Assembly (NCBI GenBank): GCA_019247255.1
Contig: JAFAPJ010000348.1
Location: 1 to 13,055 of the forward strand
Length of the DNA stretch: 13,055 nucleotides
Direction of reading: 5' to 3'
From: Methylobacteriaceae bacterium
Lineage (GTDB): Bacteria > Pseudomonadota > Alphaproteobacteria > Rhizobiales > Beijerinckiaceae
Part shown: piece after piece, positions 1 through 6,019 of the stretch
Layout of the letters: each line of letters starts with the position of its first letter
Position numbering within the stretch: the stretch's first letter is position 1
Program-made: the position numbers and the translations under genes
Notes under the pieces: generated by a model
Told to the model about the DNA's origin: nothing
What the model saw: only the letters and a program-made list of their open reading frames with translations
Database searches by the model: none

Positions 1-116
1 CCGCCACCGAGGAATTCGCCAAGGCGGGCGAGCGCGTCATCATCGTGGTCGGGGTTCCGCTCGGCACGCCCGGCGCCACCAACATGCTGCGCATCGCCCG
101 CGCGCCGTCCGTCTGA
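1..116 (+). CDS. pyk: Pyruvate kinase, C-terminal end (5' truncated by window)
   Basis: Read from base 3, the frame encodes 37 residues ending at a TGA at 114-116. It contains GERVIIVVGVPLGTPGATN followed by MLRIARA. This is the characteristic end of bacterial pyruvate kinase: the last strand of the C-terminal domain with the G-x-P-x-G-T-x-G-x-T-N motif. Pyruvate kinase makes ATP and pyruvate from phosphoenolpyruvate and ADP in the cytosol as the last step of glycolysis. The catalytic barrel lies outside the window, so integrity cannot be judged. The stop lies only 2 bp before an EcfG-like -35 element serving the next gene, and I see no hairpin between them, so some readthrough is possible. 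Confidence 0.9.
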   Translation, partial: ATEEFAKAGERVIIVVGVPLGTPGATNMLRIARAPSV

Positions 117-118
117 CC

Positions 119-143
119 GGAACAGCGCGCCCGACCTCACGTT
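119..143 (+). promoter_or_regulatory. EcfG-type (general stress sigma) promoter for the yihY-like gene
   Basis: GGAAC at 119-123, sixteen bases, then CGTT at 140-143. This is an exact match to the GGAAC-N16/17-CGTT consensus of alphaproteobacterial EcfG sigma factors, which are controlled by the PhyR/NepR partner switch. The implied transcription start is near 150, 12 to 36 bases before the two candidate start codons. The match is seen directly; use by EcfG is inferred. Confidence 0.7.
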
Positions 144-185
144 TGTAGCCGGGCGGCCAGCGTGGCCGCGAGCGGGTCACGCGCG

Positions 186-1307
186 ATGGCGACCGAGGCG
201 AGGCGGACGGGTGGGGGCCGAAGCGAAGCCGCGATCGGCACGGCGGCGCTCGCGCTCGTCCTCTCGGTCGTGCTCGGGCGACGGCGGGCCCCGGGCGAAG
301 CCTCCGTCGGTGGGAGAGGTCGCCAGACCTCGTCCGGCAGCCCGGCCGCCGCCGCACGCGAGCCCGGCCGGGGGCGGGAGGCCGACAGCCCGACCGAGAT
401 CCCGTCGCGCGGCTGGTGGGACATCGCCTGGCGGGTCTACGGCGAGATCGACGACGACCGGATCCTCGCGGTGGCGGCCGGCGTCACCTTCTACGGCTTG
501 CTCGCCCTCTTTCCGGCGGTCGGCGCGCTCGTCTCCCTCTACGGGCTCGTGGCCGATCCCGGCACCATCGCGGGCCAGCTGCAATCCCTCTCGACTTTCC
601 TGCCGGGCGGCGCGCTCGAGATCATCAACGGCCAGATCCAGCGCATCACGAGCGGCGGGCACACGGCGCTCGGCTTCGCGTTCTTCTCCGGCCTCGCGAT
701 CTCGCTCTGGAGCGCGAATGCCGGCATGAAGGCCATCTTCGACGCGCTGAACGTCGCCTATGAGGAGAAGGAAAAGCGGAGCTTCATCGGTCTCAACCTC
801 ACCTCGCTCGTCTTCACCTTCGGGATGATCGTCTTCCTGGTGGTGGCCATCACGGGCGTCGTCGTGCTGCCGGCGGCTCTCGCCTACGTGGGGCTCGGCG
901 CGCTGACCGAGTGGCTCGTCTGGATCGGACGCTGGCCGGCGCTCTTCGCCGTCCTGCTGCTCGTTCTCGCGCTGCTCTACCGCTTCGGGCCGAGCCGCGA
1001 ACGCCCGCGCTGGCGATGGGTCACTCCGGGGAGCATCCTCGCGGCGGCCGGCTGGCTCGTCTTCTCGCTCCTGTTCTCCTGGTACGCGGCAAATTTCGGG
1101 AACTACAACGAGACCTACGGCTCCCTCGGCGCCGCGATCGGCTTCATGACCTGGATGTGGCTCTCGGCGACGATCATCCTGGTCGGGGCCGAGCTCAACG
1201 CCGAGATCGAGCATCAGACCGCCGAGGACACGACCGAAGGTCCCGGCCTCCCGCTGGGCGGGCGCGGCGCCCGGATGGCCGACTCGGTTGGAAAAGCCCG
1301 CGCCTGA
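186..1307 (+). CDS. YihY/BrkB (virulence factor BrkB) family inner-membrane protein
   Basis: Integral membrane protein of the YihY/BrkB family, once mis-called RNase BN; its biochemical role is unsettled. From ATG 186 it is 373 aa. A GTG at 162 would add 8 residues; neither start has a good Shine-Dalgarno (SD), and the ATG is preferred. After an 80-residue Ala/Arg/Gly-rich leader with one hydrophobic stretch (AALALVLSVVL), the family core begins at GWWDIAWRVY, followed by DDRILAVAAGVTFYGLLALFPA, the hallmark first membrane segment. Five further hydrophobic segments follow, then NFGNYNETYGSLGAAIGFMTWMWLS and VGAELNAE, both strong family signatures. The tail is polar. The long leader is unusual next to the compact E. 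coli YihY. The EcfG-type promoter directly upstream suggests induction under general stress, with the stress operon downstream. Family assignment is firm; function is open. Confidence 0.93.
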   Translation: MATEARRTGGGRSEAAIGTAALALVLSVVLGRRRAPGEASVGGRGRQTSSGSPAAAAREPGRGREADSPTEIPSRGWWDIAWRVYGEIDDDRILAVAAGVTFYGLLALFPAVGALVSLYGLVADPGTIAGQLQSLSTFLPGGALEIINGQIQRITSGGHTALGFAFFSGLAISLWSANAGMKAIFDALNVAYEEKEKRSFIGLNLTSLVFTFGMIVFLVVAITGVVVLPAALAYVGLGALTEWLVWIGRWPALFAVLLLVLALLYRFGPSRERPRWRWVTPGSILAAAGWLVFSLLFSWYAANFGNYNETYGSLGAAIGFMTWMWLSATIILVGAELNAEIEHQTAEDTTEGPGLPLGGRGARMADSVGKARA

Positions 1308-1318
1308 CGTGCTCTCCC

Positions 1319-1336
1319 CTTGGGAACTCGCCCAAG
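1319..1336. repeat. Inverted repeat CTTGGG-N6-CCCAAG over the -35 element
   Basis: Perfect 6-bp arms at 1319-1324 and 1331-1336 with loop AACTCG. It lies 12 bp after the yihY-like stop and embeds the GGAAC of the next promoter. It may end the upstream transcript, though no T-run follows, or act as an operator. Seen in sequence only. Confidence 0.4.
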
Positions 1337-1347
1337 CGCCGGTTGTT
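1323..1347 (+). promoter_or_regulatory. EcfG-type promoter for the four-gene stress operon
   Basis: GGAAC at 1323-1327, sixteen bases, then TGTT at 1344-1347. The GTT has the same spacing as in the exact site at 119-143, with C replaced by T in the first -10 base. The implied start site is near 1354, giving a leader of about 24 nt before ATG 1378. The four genes behind it are tightly packed, so one promoter could serve them all. Confidence 0.6.
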
Positions 1348-1349
1348 AC

Positions 1350-1374
1350 TCCCTCGGATTTCTTGAGCGAGGGA
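1350..1374 (+). repeat. Inverted repeat that could mask the SD of the first operon gene
   Basis: TCCCTCG at 1350-1356 and CGAGGGA at 1368-1374 are perfect 7-bp complements separated by 11 bases. The 3' arm contains the SD-like GAGGGA four bases before ATG 1378. If the transcript includes the 5' arm, folding would hide the ribosome site. A start near 1354 would remove part of that arm, so the effect depends on the exact start site. Confidence 0.4.
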
Positions 1375-1377
1375 AGC

Positions 1378-1956
1378 ATGGCTCACAGCACGCAAGGCAG
1401 CGCGCTCGCCGACGACGCGCGCGCGGCTGGCGACAAGCTCGCGCCGCAGGTTTCGGCCGCGGCCCAGAAGGCGAAGACCGTGAAGGATGAGGCGGGCGAC
1501 CTCGTCGGCATCGCGGGCGACATCGCCTCGACCGCCGTCGAGCAGGGCCGCAACCTCCTTCAGAACGCGAAGGGTCACGCGACCGGCTTCGCGGACCAGC
1601 GCAAGGACGACGCGGCGCAATCGATCGCCGACGTCGCCCGGTCGCTGCGCGAGAGCGGCACGGGCTTCGACGATCGGCCGAACATCGCGGCCTTCGTGGG
1701 CAGCGCGGCCGACGGCCTCGACCTACTGGCGAACGGGATCCGCGAGCGCTCCTTCGCGGAGATCTACGCGGAAGCCGAGACCTTCGCGCGGGAGCGGCCG
1801 GTCGCGGTGGGGATCGGCGCGGCGCTTGCCGGCTTTTTCCTTGCCCGCTTCATCAAGAGCTCGGCCGACGAGTTGGCCGCGACCCATCACGAGCAGATCT
1901 CGGCGCGGGCGAACGCCGCGCGCTCGGGGATCAACGCGCCGACGCATCGGGTCTGA
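1378..1956 (+). CDS. DUF883/YqjD-like, alanine-rich tail-anchored stress protein
   Basis: 192 aa from ATG 1378, chosen because GAGGGA lies just upstream; an upstream in-frame start at 1288 would overlap the yihY-like gene. There is no signal peptide. Residues 10-90 are Ala/Lys/Asp-rich and predicted long amphipathic helix (KLAPQVSAAAQKAKTVKDEA), as in phasin-like or LEA-like proteins. Residues 137-162 (ARERPVAVGIGAALAGFF then LARFIKSS) form the glycine-rich membrane tail preceded by R-E-R-P that typifies the DUF883/ElaB/YqjD family. A polar 30-residue tail follows. E. coli YqjD is an RpoS-dependent inner-membrane protein that associates with ribosomes; a similar stationary-phase role here is inference. 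It heads a tight operon (10 bp to the next gene) behind an EcfG-like promoter. Related rhizobial genes are sometimes labelled nutrient deprivation-induced. Confidence 0.75.
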   Translation: MAHSTQGSALADDARAAGDKLAPQVSAAAQKAKTVKDEAGDLVGIAGDIASTAVEQGRNLLQNAKGHATGFADQRKDDAAQSIADVARSLRESGTGFDDRPNIAAFVGSAADGLDLLANGIRERSFAEIYAEAETFARERPVAVGIGAALAGFFLARFIKSSADELAATHHEQISARANAARSGINAPTHRV

Positions 1957-1965
1957 GGACGCAGC

Positions 1966-2358
1966 ATGTCCGACCGTCAACCCGCCACCCTTCAGGAGCT
2001 CGTGGTCGAGGCGATCCGCGATGCGGTGGACCTCGCCCGCGGCGAGTTCGCCCTGTTCCGCGCCGAGATGGCGAACAACGTGACGGGGCTCGCGAAGGGC
2101 GCCGTCATGTTCGGCGTCGCGGCCGTGTTCGCGATCGCGGCGCTGATCTGGCTCACCCAGGCGCTCGTCTACGGCCTCGAACTCGTGGTCCATTCGCGCT
2201 GGATCGCGGCCCTGATCGTCGGAGGGGCGCTCGCCGTCATCGCCGGCGTCCTGGTCATGGTCGGCAAGAACCTGATGAGCGCCTCGAGCCTCGCGCCCAA
2301 CCGGACCGTCCGTTCGCTCAAGCGCGACGGCGAGGTCCTGACCGAGCGGGTGAGCTGA
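1966..2358 (+). CDS. Phage holin-family / YqjE-like (DUF1469) membrane protein
   Basis: 130 aa, start ATG 1966 with GAGGA about 9 bases upstream. The N-terminal amphipathic helix (LQELVVEAIRDAVDLARGEFALFRAEM, residues 9-35) precedes two membrane segments at about 44-71 and 79-101, then a short basic tail. This is the layout of PF07332 (holin-X, DUF1469) proteins such as E. coli YqjE. Despite the family name there is no sign of a prophage here: no lysin or structural genes occur nearby. In E. coli yqjE sits next to yqjD, matching the order here (DUF883-like, then YqjE-like). The function is unknown; a membrane role in stationary or stress physiology is inferred from context. Its stop overlaps the next start by one base, implying translational coupling. 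Confidence 0.85.
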   Translation: MSDRQPATLQELVVEAIRDAVDLARGEFALFRAEMANNVTGLAKGAVMFGVAAVFAIAALIWLTQALVYGLELVVHSRWIAALIVGGALAVIAGVLVMVGKNLMSASSLAPNRTVRSLKRDGEVLTERVS

Positions 2359-2759
2359 TGGCGGCGAGCGACGTGCAATCGATCGAGCGCGAGGTCGAGG
2401 AGGCCCGCGCGCGCCTCGGCGAGAAGATCGATCTCATCCAGGACAAGCTGACGGTTTCGGGGATCGTGGACGAGGTCATGGGGGCGGCCGGCGTGCCGCG
2501 CCTCGCGAACGGCCATGACTTCGTCCTGGCGCTGCTACGCCGACATCCCGTCCCGCTCATGATCGCGGCCGCCGGGCTCGGCTACGCCATCTACCGCATG
2601 AACCGGACGGGTCGCTCCGTCGGCGAGCTCGAGGTCGAGCCGGTTTCGGTTCCCGTCATGAATACCGGACGGGCCCGGGTCTACGACCCCGACCTGCCCG
2701 TCATCCATCCCCGCAGTGACGTGGTCGAAGGCCGGCAGGCCCTCGACGCGCAGGCTTGA
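2358..2759 (+). CDS. DUF3618 domain-containing protein
   Basis: 133 aa. The ATG at 2358 shares its A with the preceding TGA, so no independent strong SD is needed. Residues 5-35 (VQSIEREVEEARARLGEKID then LIQDKLT) match the DUF3618 signature I-E-x-E-x-x-x-R-x-x-L-x-x-x-x-x-x-L-x-x-K. This is a predicted coiled coil. A short hydrophobic membrane segment follows (VPLMIAAAGLGYAIYRM, about 65-81), then a polar tail ending in Gln-Ala. DUF3618 proteins are common in Rhizobiales beside holin-family and DUF883-like genes; their biochemistry is unknown. Position three of four in the operon suggests they act together at the inner membrane. Family call by motif; role not known. Confidence 0.85.
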   Translation: MAASDVQSIEREVEEARARLGEKIDLIQDKLTVSGIVDEVMGAAGVPRLANGHDFVLALLRRHPVPLMIAAAGLGYAIYRMNRTGRSVGELEVEPVSVPVMNTGRARVYDPDLPVIHPRSDVVEGRQALDAQA

Positions 2760-2773
2760 TTCGGAGACGTCCC

Positions 2774-3481
2774 ATGAACGAGGTCGAGAAGCATTACGGC
2801 AGCGAAGGCGAAGTCGGGTCCGAGAAGGGCGCAGCTCGCTCGGGTTCCGCGGCGACGAACCCGGCCGACATCGCGAAATCCGCGATCGATCAGGCCGTCT
2901 CGTCCGCCCGGTCGGGCTTTCGCAGCGTGTCGGACGCGGCCGGATCCGCGGGCTCGACGGCCCGGGAGACCTACGAGCGCGTGACGGATCGGGCGTCGGA
3001 TTACTACGAGGGCGCGACCCGCCGAGCCTCCGACATGCATCAGCGCTCGACCGCGCATCTGTCGCGCCACCGGCGCAACGTCGAATCCTTCGTGGGCGAG
3101 AACCCCATCATGATCGGCGTCGCGGGCTTCGCGGCCGGGCTGCTGGTCGGCGCGCTCATTCCGACGACCCGGCGCGAGAACAAGCTGTTCGGCCGGTACG
3201 CGGACGAGGTGCGCGAGCAGGGGATGCGCTACGCGCGCGACCTCGCCCAGCAGGGCAAGCAGCTCGTGGAGGAGAACCTGTCGCAGGCGAGCCAGGGCTC
3301 CAGCCACGGCGACGACGGCGCGGCATCGGCGAGCCGCATGACGAACCCGTCTCCCGCGAGCGGCGGCGTCGCCGCGAGCGCGGGCCACGAACTCGGCCGC
3401 GAGAGCGACAAGGGCGGCGTACGTCCAGCCGGCGCCGGCAAGAGCGGGACGGGCGCCACCACGGGCGCTCGCTCCGCCTGA
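2774..3481 (+). CDS. DUF883-like tail-anchored membrane protein with extended polar tail
   Basis: 235 aa from ATG 2774, which has GGAG about 8 bases upstream; an in-frame TTG at 2756 is less likely. The first 100 residues are Ser/Ala/Arg/Asp-rich helix with repeated A-R-S/S-D-A steps. Residues 103-136 (VESFVGENPIMIGVAGFAAG then LLVGALIPTTRREN) form the DUF883-type glycine-rich membrane segment. Residues 137-172 are charged helix (RYADEVREQGMRYARDL...). The last 65 residues are low-complexity Gly/Ser/Ala. It resembles the first operon gene in plan, so the operon is bracketed by two related proteins. Last gene of the operon; a hairpin lies 25 bp downstream. The function is unknown. Confidence 0.75.
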   Translation: MNEVEKHYGSEGEVGSEKGAARSGSAATNPADIAKSAIDQAVSSARSGFRSVSDAAGSAGSTARETYERVTDRASDYYEGATRRASDMHQRSTAHLSRHRRNVESFVGENPIMIGVAGFAAGLLVGALIPTTRRENKLFGRYADEVREQGMRYARDLAQQGKQLVEENLSQASQGSSHGDDGAASASRMTNPSPASGGVAASAGHELGRESDKGGVRPAGAGKSGTGATTGARSA

Positions 3482-3487
3482 GATCGG

Positions 3488-3502
3488 TTAAGGACAGATT
3501 GA
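3488..3502 (+). promoter_or_regulatory. Degenerate CtrA-type box TTAA-N7-TTGA
   Basis: TTAA at 3488-3491 and TTGA at 3499-3502 with a 7-base gap, one mismatch from TTAA-N7-TTAA. It is centred 42 bp (about four helical turns) from the perfect box at 3530. On its own it would be weak evidence. Confidence 0.4.
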
Positions 3503-3505
3503 GAT

Positions 3506-3530
3506 ACGGCCCGCCTGCGAGGTGGGCCGT
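3506..3530 (+). terminator. Hairpin ending the stress operon
   Basis: ACGGCCCGCCT, loop GCG, AGGTGGGCCGT: an 11-bp stem with one G-U wobble, 25 bp past the stop at 3481. The tail is TAACGTGTTATT, only moderately T-rich, so it is a terminator-like rather than textbook intrinsic terminator. Its last base is also the first T of the CtrA-type box. Confidence 0.6.
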
Positions 3531-3545
3531 TAACGTGTTATTAAC
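3530..3545 (+). promoter_or_regulatory. Perfect CtrA-type binding box TTAA-N7-TTAAC
   Basis: TTAA at 3530-3533, seven bases, then TTAAC at 3541-3545, matching the full CtrA consensus. TTAA is rare in this GC-rich window, so the match stands out. It lies about 100 bp before the response-regulator GTG at 3644, and no other start is better placed to be its target. Confidence 0.65.
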
Positions 3546-3643
3546 CGCTGCGGGCCGAGCTTGACCGCATTGGCGACCGCTCCGCGACGGCCCTGACGGG
3601 CATCTCGCTCGCGCCGCGGCCAGCCCGGGCGTGGGGCCGGCAC

Positions 3644-3994
3644 GTGCGTATCCTGATCCTCGAAGACGATGTCCTCACGGGCCTGCAGATGCAGGCCCTT
3701 CTCGAGGAGAGCGGGCACGACGTCGTGGGGCCCTGCGGGACGCTCGCGAAGGCCTGGGGGGCGCTGGCGCCCAGGCCGGACTACGCCTTCCTCGACATCG
3801 ACCTGCCCGACGGCAAGAGCTTCGGGGTCGCGACCGCCCTGCAGACCGCGCGCGTGCCCTTCACCTTCGTGTCGGGTTCGCGGCACGCGGAAATCCCCGC
3901 GCCGCTGGCGGGAGCGCCTTTCATCGCCAAGCCCTTCGCCGACGCCGCGATCCAGGCGGCTCTCCTCCGCGCGACCGAGTTCGTTCCGGCCTGA
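3644..3994 (+). CDS. Single-domain response regulator (CheY-like receiver)
   Basis: 116 aa, the usual size of a stand-alone receiver, with a GTG start where MRILILEDD begins the first strand. Key residues are present: acidic pair D8/D9, phospho-acceptor D51 in FLDIDLPDG, S77 in place of the switch Thr (FVSG), and K96 in IAKPF. There is no output domain, so it would act by protein contact or as a phosphate sink. It may be phosphorylated by a hybrid or HWE-type kinase not in this window; the partner is unknown. The paired CtrA-type boxes upstream suggest cell-cycle control, which fits with chpT further along. It converges with the next gene, leaving 2 bp between stops. The SD is weak. Confidence 0.9.
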   Translation: MRILILEDDVLTGLQMQALLEESGHDVVGPCGTLAKAWGALAPRPDYAFLDIDLPDGKSFGVATALQTARVPFTFVSGSRHAEIPAPLAGAPFIAKPFADAAIQAALLRATEFVPA

Positions 3995-3996
3995 CG

Positions 3997-4932
3997 TCAG
4001 GCTGCGAGGCGCGCCGCGCGCGTGTCGTGACGGGCTAAGCGCGCGAGCAGGTAATCGACCTCCGCGCGCGAGGGCACGCTGAGCGACGCGCCGGGCCGGC
4101 GTTGCGCGTCTGACGCCAAAATCCCGCGGCGCATCAGGACGTATTTGCGGACCGCGAGCCCGATTCCGGGCTGCTGCTCGTAGCGTACGAGCGGCAGGTG
4201 AGCGTCGAAGAGGTCGTGCGCCTCCTCGCGTCGGCCGGCTGCCTGCAGCCGCACGAGGTCGACCAGCATGTCCGGGAAGCAGTAGCCCGTCATGGCGCCG
4301 TCCGCGCCGCGCTCCATCTCGAAATCGAGGAAGAGCCCGCCATTGCCCGTGAGGATCGAGAGCGGGCGCAGCCGACCCTCCCGCTGGAAGCCGCGCAAGG
4401 CCGTGATCTTGTCGAGACCCGGCCAGTCCTCGTGCTTGAGCATCACGCAGGACGGGCTCGCCTCCACGATCCGGCGGATCACCTCCGGGGTCATCACGAC
4501 CGAGAGGGTCAGCGGGTAATCTTGAAGCACCCAGGGCACGTCCGGCCCGATCGCCTCCGCGGCGCCCGCGAAGTAGCCGAGGATCTGCTCGTCGGTGCGC
4601 AGATGCGGCGGCGGCGCGATCATCACGCCCGCCGCCCCCGCCGCCATGACGCCCTCGCTCAGCGCCCGCATGGAGGCGAAGCCGGGGGCCGAGACCCCGA
4701 CGATCACCTGGAGCGCACCGGCCCGGCGGATGAAGCGGGTCGCGACCGCGAGCGCCTCCGCGGACTCGAGCTTCGGCGCTTCCCCCAGGATGCCGAGCAC
4801 CGTGATCCCGTTGCAGCCCGTCTCCCGATAGAGCTCGACCAGCCGGTCGATCGACCCATCGTCGACCCGGCCGTCGGGCGAGAAGGGCGTCGGAGCGATG
4901 GCGTAGACGCCGCGCGCGGTCGGGTCGAGCAT
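3997..4932 (-). CDS. DapA/N-acetylneuraminate lyase-family aldolase (not canonical DapA)
   Basis: 311 aa, a full-length (beta/alpha)8 class I lyase of the dihydrodipicolinate synthase family. The Schiff-base lysine is K166 in CVMLKHED, and the general-acid tyrosine is Y139 in LQDYPLT. The phosphate/carboxylate-binding GTTGE motif of DapA is here G47-I48-L49-G50-E51: both threonines (T44/T45 in E. coli DapA, which belong to its proton relay) are replaced by Ile-Leu. The opening GVYAIAPTPFSPDGRVD is typical of the family. The substrate is therefore probably not aspartate semialdehyde plus pyruvate; a 2-oxoacid aldolase or dehydratase is more likely, but which cannot be told. It is divergent from the transaminase across 130 bp, with no same-strand neighbour to suggest a pathway. 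Confidence 0.85.
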   Translation of the reverse strand: MLDPTARGVYAIAPTPFSPDGRVDDGSIDRLVELYRETGCNGITVLGILGEAPKLESAEALAVATRFIRRAGALQVIVGVSAPGFASMRALSEGVMAAGAAGVMIAPPPHLRTDEQILGYFAGAAEAIGPDVPWVLQDYPLTLSVVMTPEVIRRIVEASPSCVMLKHEDWPGLDKITALRGFQREGRLRPLSILTGNGGLFLDFEMERGADGAMTGYCFPDMLVDLVRLQAAGRREEAHDLFDAHLPLVRYEQQPGIGLAVRKYVLMRRGILASDAQRRPGASLSVPSRAEVDYLLARLARHDTRAARLAA

Positions 4933-5062
4933 GGGTGGGGCTCCGGTCGGTCCGCCCGGTCTTAAGAGGCGAGACCACGCGGGGACAAGCGCGCTTGCCC
5001 TCCCGGGCCGGGTCGGGCACCACTCGGCCCGAACTTATCGCCGCGCGCTCTTCGAGGCCTCC
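4933..5062. other. Divergent promoter region between aldolase and transaminase genes
   Basis: 130 bp between two divergent start codons, so it should hold both promoters. I see no recognisable sigma-70, EcfG or CtrA site. A CTTAAG at about 4960 is the only AT-rich island. Confidence 0.4.
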
Positions 5063-5929
5063 ATGTCCCGCATCGTCTTCGTGAACGGGGTCTTCCTCCC
5101 CTACGAGGAGGCCCGCATCCCAATCATGGATCGCGGCTTCCTGTTCGCGGACGGGGTCTACGAGGTCGCCTGCGTTCTGGACGGACGCCTCGTCGACAAC
5201 GAGGCGCATCTCGCGAGGCTCGAACGGTCGCTCGGCGAGATCCGGATCGCGAACCCGTTCAGCCCCGCGGAGTGGACACGGCTTGAGGAGGAGCTCGTCC
5301 AACGCAACCATCTCGAGGAGGGGCTCGTCTACATGCAGGTGACCCGGGGCGTCGCCGAGCGGGATTTCGGCTTCCCGAGCGATGCGCGGCCGACCGCGAT
5401 CATGTTCACGCAGCCGAAGGTCATCCGCCATTCGGCCGCCGCGGAGGCCGGGATCAAGGCCGTCACGGTCGAGGACATCCGCTGGAAGCGGCGCGACATT
5501 AAATCGGTCGCGCTTCTCGCCCAGGTGCTCGCGAAGCAGGCGGCGGTCGAGGCCGGGGCGGGGGAAGCCTGGATGGTGGAGGACGGCTTCGTGACGGAGG
5601 GCTCCTCCTCGACAGCCTTCATCGTGACGCCGGACGGCCGGCTCGTGACCCGCCCGCTCTCGAACGCCATCCTGCCTGGCATCACGCGGGTCGCCGTGAT
5701 GCGGCTCGCCGCCGAGGCGCAGATCCGGGTCGAGGAGCGGCTGTTCTCCGTCGCGGAAGCGGAGCACGCGGCGGAGGCCTTCATCACGAGCGCGTCGAGC
5801 CTCGTGATGCCGGTCGTGTCCCTCGACGGGAAGCCGATCGGGACAGGACGTCCCGGGCCGATCGCCCGGCGCCTGCGGGAGCTCTATCTCGAGGAAGCGC
5901 TGCGCCCGGCCTCCGCCGCCGCGGCGTGA
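5063..5929 (+). CDS. dat: D-amino-acid transaminase-like, fold-type IV PLP enzyme
   Basis: 288 aa, close to the 283 or so of Bacillus D-amino-acid transaminase. The ATG at 5063 begins MSRIVFVNGVFLP, the usual N-terminus; a longer in-frame reading has no family similarity. PLP-binding K147 lies in RRDIKSVALL and E179 in VTEGSSSTAF, both fold-IV hallmarks. YMQVTRGVAERDFGFP (90-105) matches the D-transaminase signature: R100 aligns with carboxylate-binding R98 of the Bacillus enzyme, while the partner His is Phe (F102). LPGITR (about 224-229) is the conserved phosphate-binding turn. It would move amino groups between D-amino acids and 2-oxoacids, supplying D-Ala/D-Glu for peptidoglycan or degrading them. 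Branched-chain or aminodeoxychorismate activity is less likely given the VTRG motif. Cytosolic; no signal peptide. Confidence 0.85.
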   Translation: MSRIVFVNGVFLPYEEARIPIMDRGFLFADGVYEVACVLDGRLVDNEAHLARLERSLGEIRIANPFSPAEWTRLEEELVQRNHLEEGLVYMQVTRGVAERDFGFPSDARPTAIMFTQPKVIRHSAAAEAGIKAVTVEDIRWKRRDIKSVALLAQVLAKQAAVEAGAGEAWMVEDGFVTEGSSSTAFIVTPDGRLVTRPLSNAILPGITRVAVMRLAAEAQIRVEERLFSVAEAEHAAEAFITSASSLVMPVVSLDGKPIGTGRPGPIARRLRELYLEEALRPASAAAA

Positions 5930-5958
5930 TCCCGGGCGGGGCTCGGCACGGTGCGCGC

Positions 5959-5984
5959 GGAACCCGCCCCTTCGCGAAAAGGTT
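5959..5984 (+). promoter_or_regulatory. Possible EcfG-type promoter for the small exported protein
   Basis: GGAAC at 5959-5963, seventeen bases, then GGTT at 5981-5984. The spacing is within the accepted range but the -10 has G for C, so this is weaker than the sites at 119 and 1323. The implied start near 5990 gives a leader of about 30 nt. Confidence 0.35.
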
Positions 5985-6019
5985 GGCACCGCGACATCCA
6001 TGTCGCGAGAGGACCAACG

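Noticed and set aside
177..1379. 400-codon open frame antisense to the yihY-like gene
   Set aside because: Charged, Glu/Arg-rich shadow; the plus strand encodes an unmistakable YihY membrane core.
1966..2358. Prophage lysis gene, from the holin family name
   Set aside because: It has the YqjE/DUF1469 architecture inside a host stress operon, with no phage genes nearby.
3561..3600. TTGACC as a sigma-70 -35 for the response regulator
   Set aside because: The bases at 16-18 spacing are GC-rich and do not resemble a -10 element.
5053..5065. CGAGGCCTCCATG occurring both at the transaminase start and, inverted, at 10969-10981 over the cytochrome b start
   Set aside because: A 13-base match built from a palindromic GAGGCCTC, a weak SD and ATG, in unrelated genes. 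Probably coincidence in GC-rich DNA.
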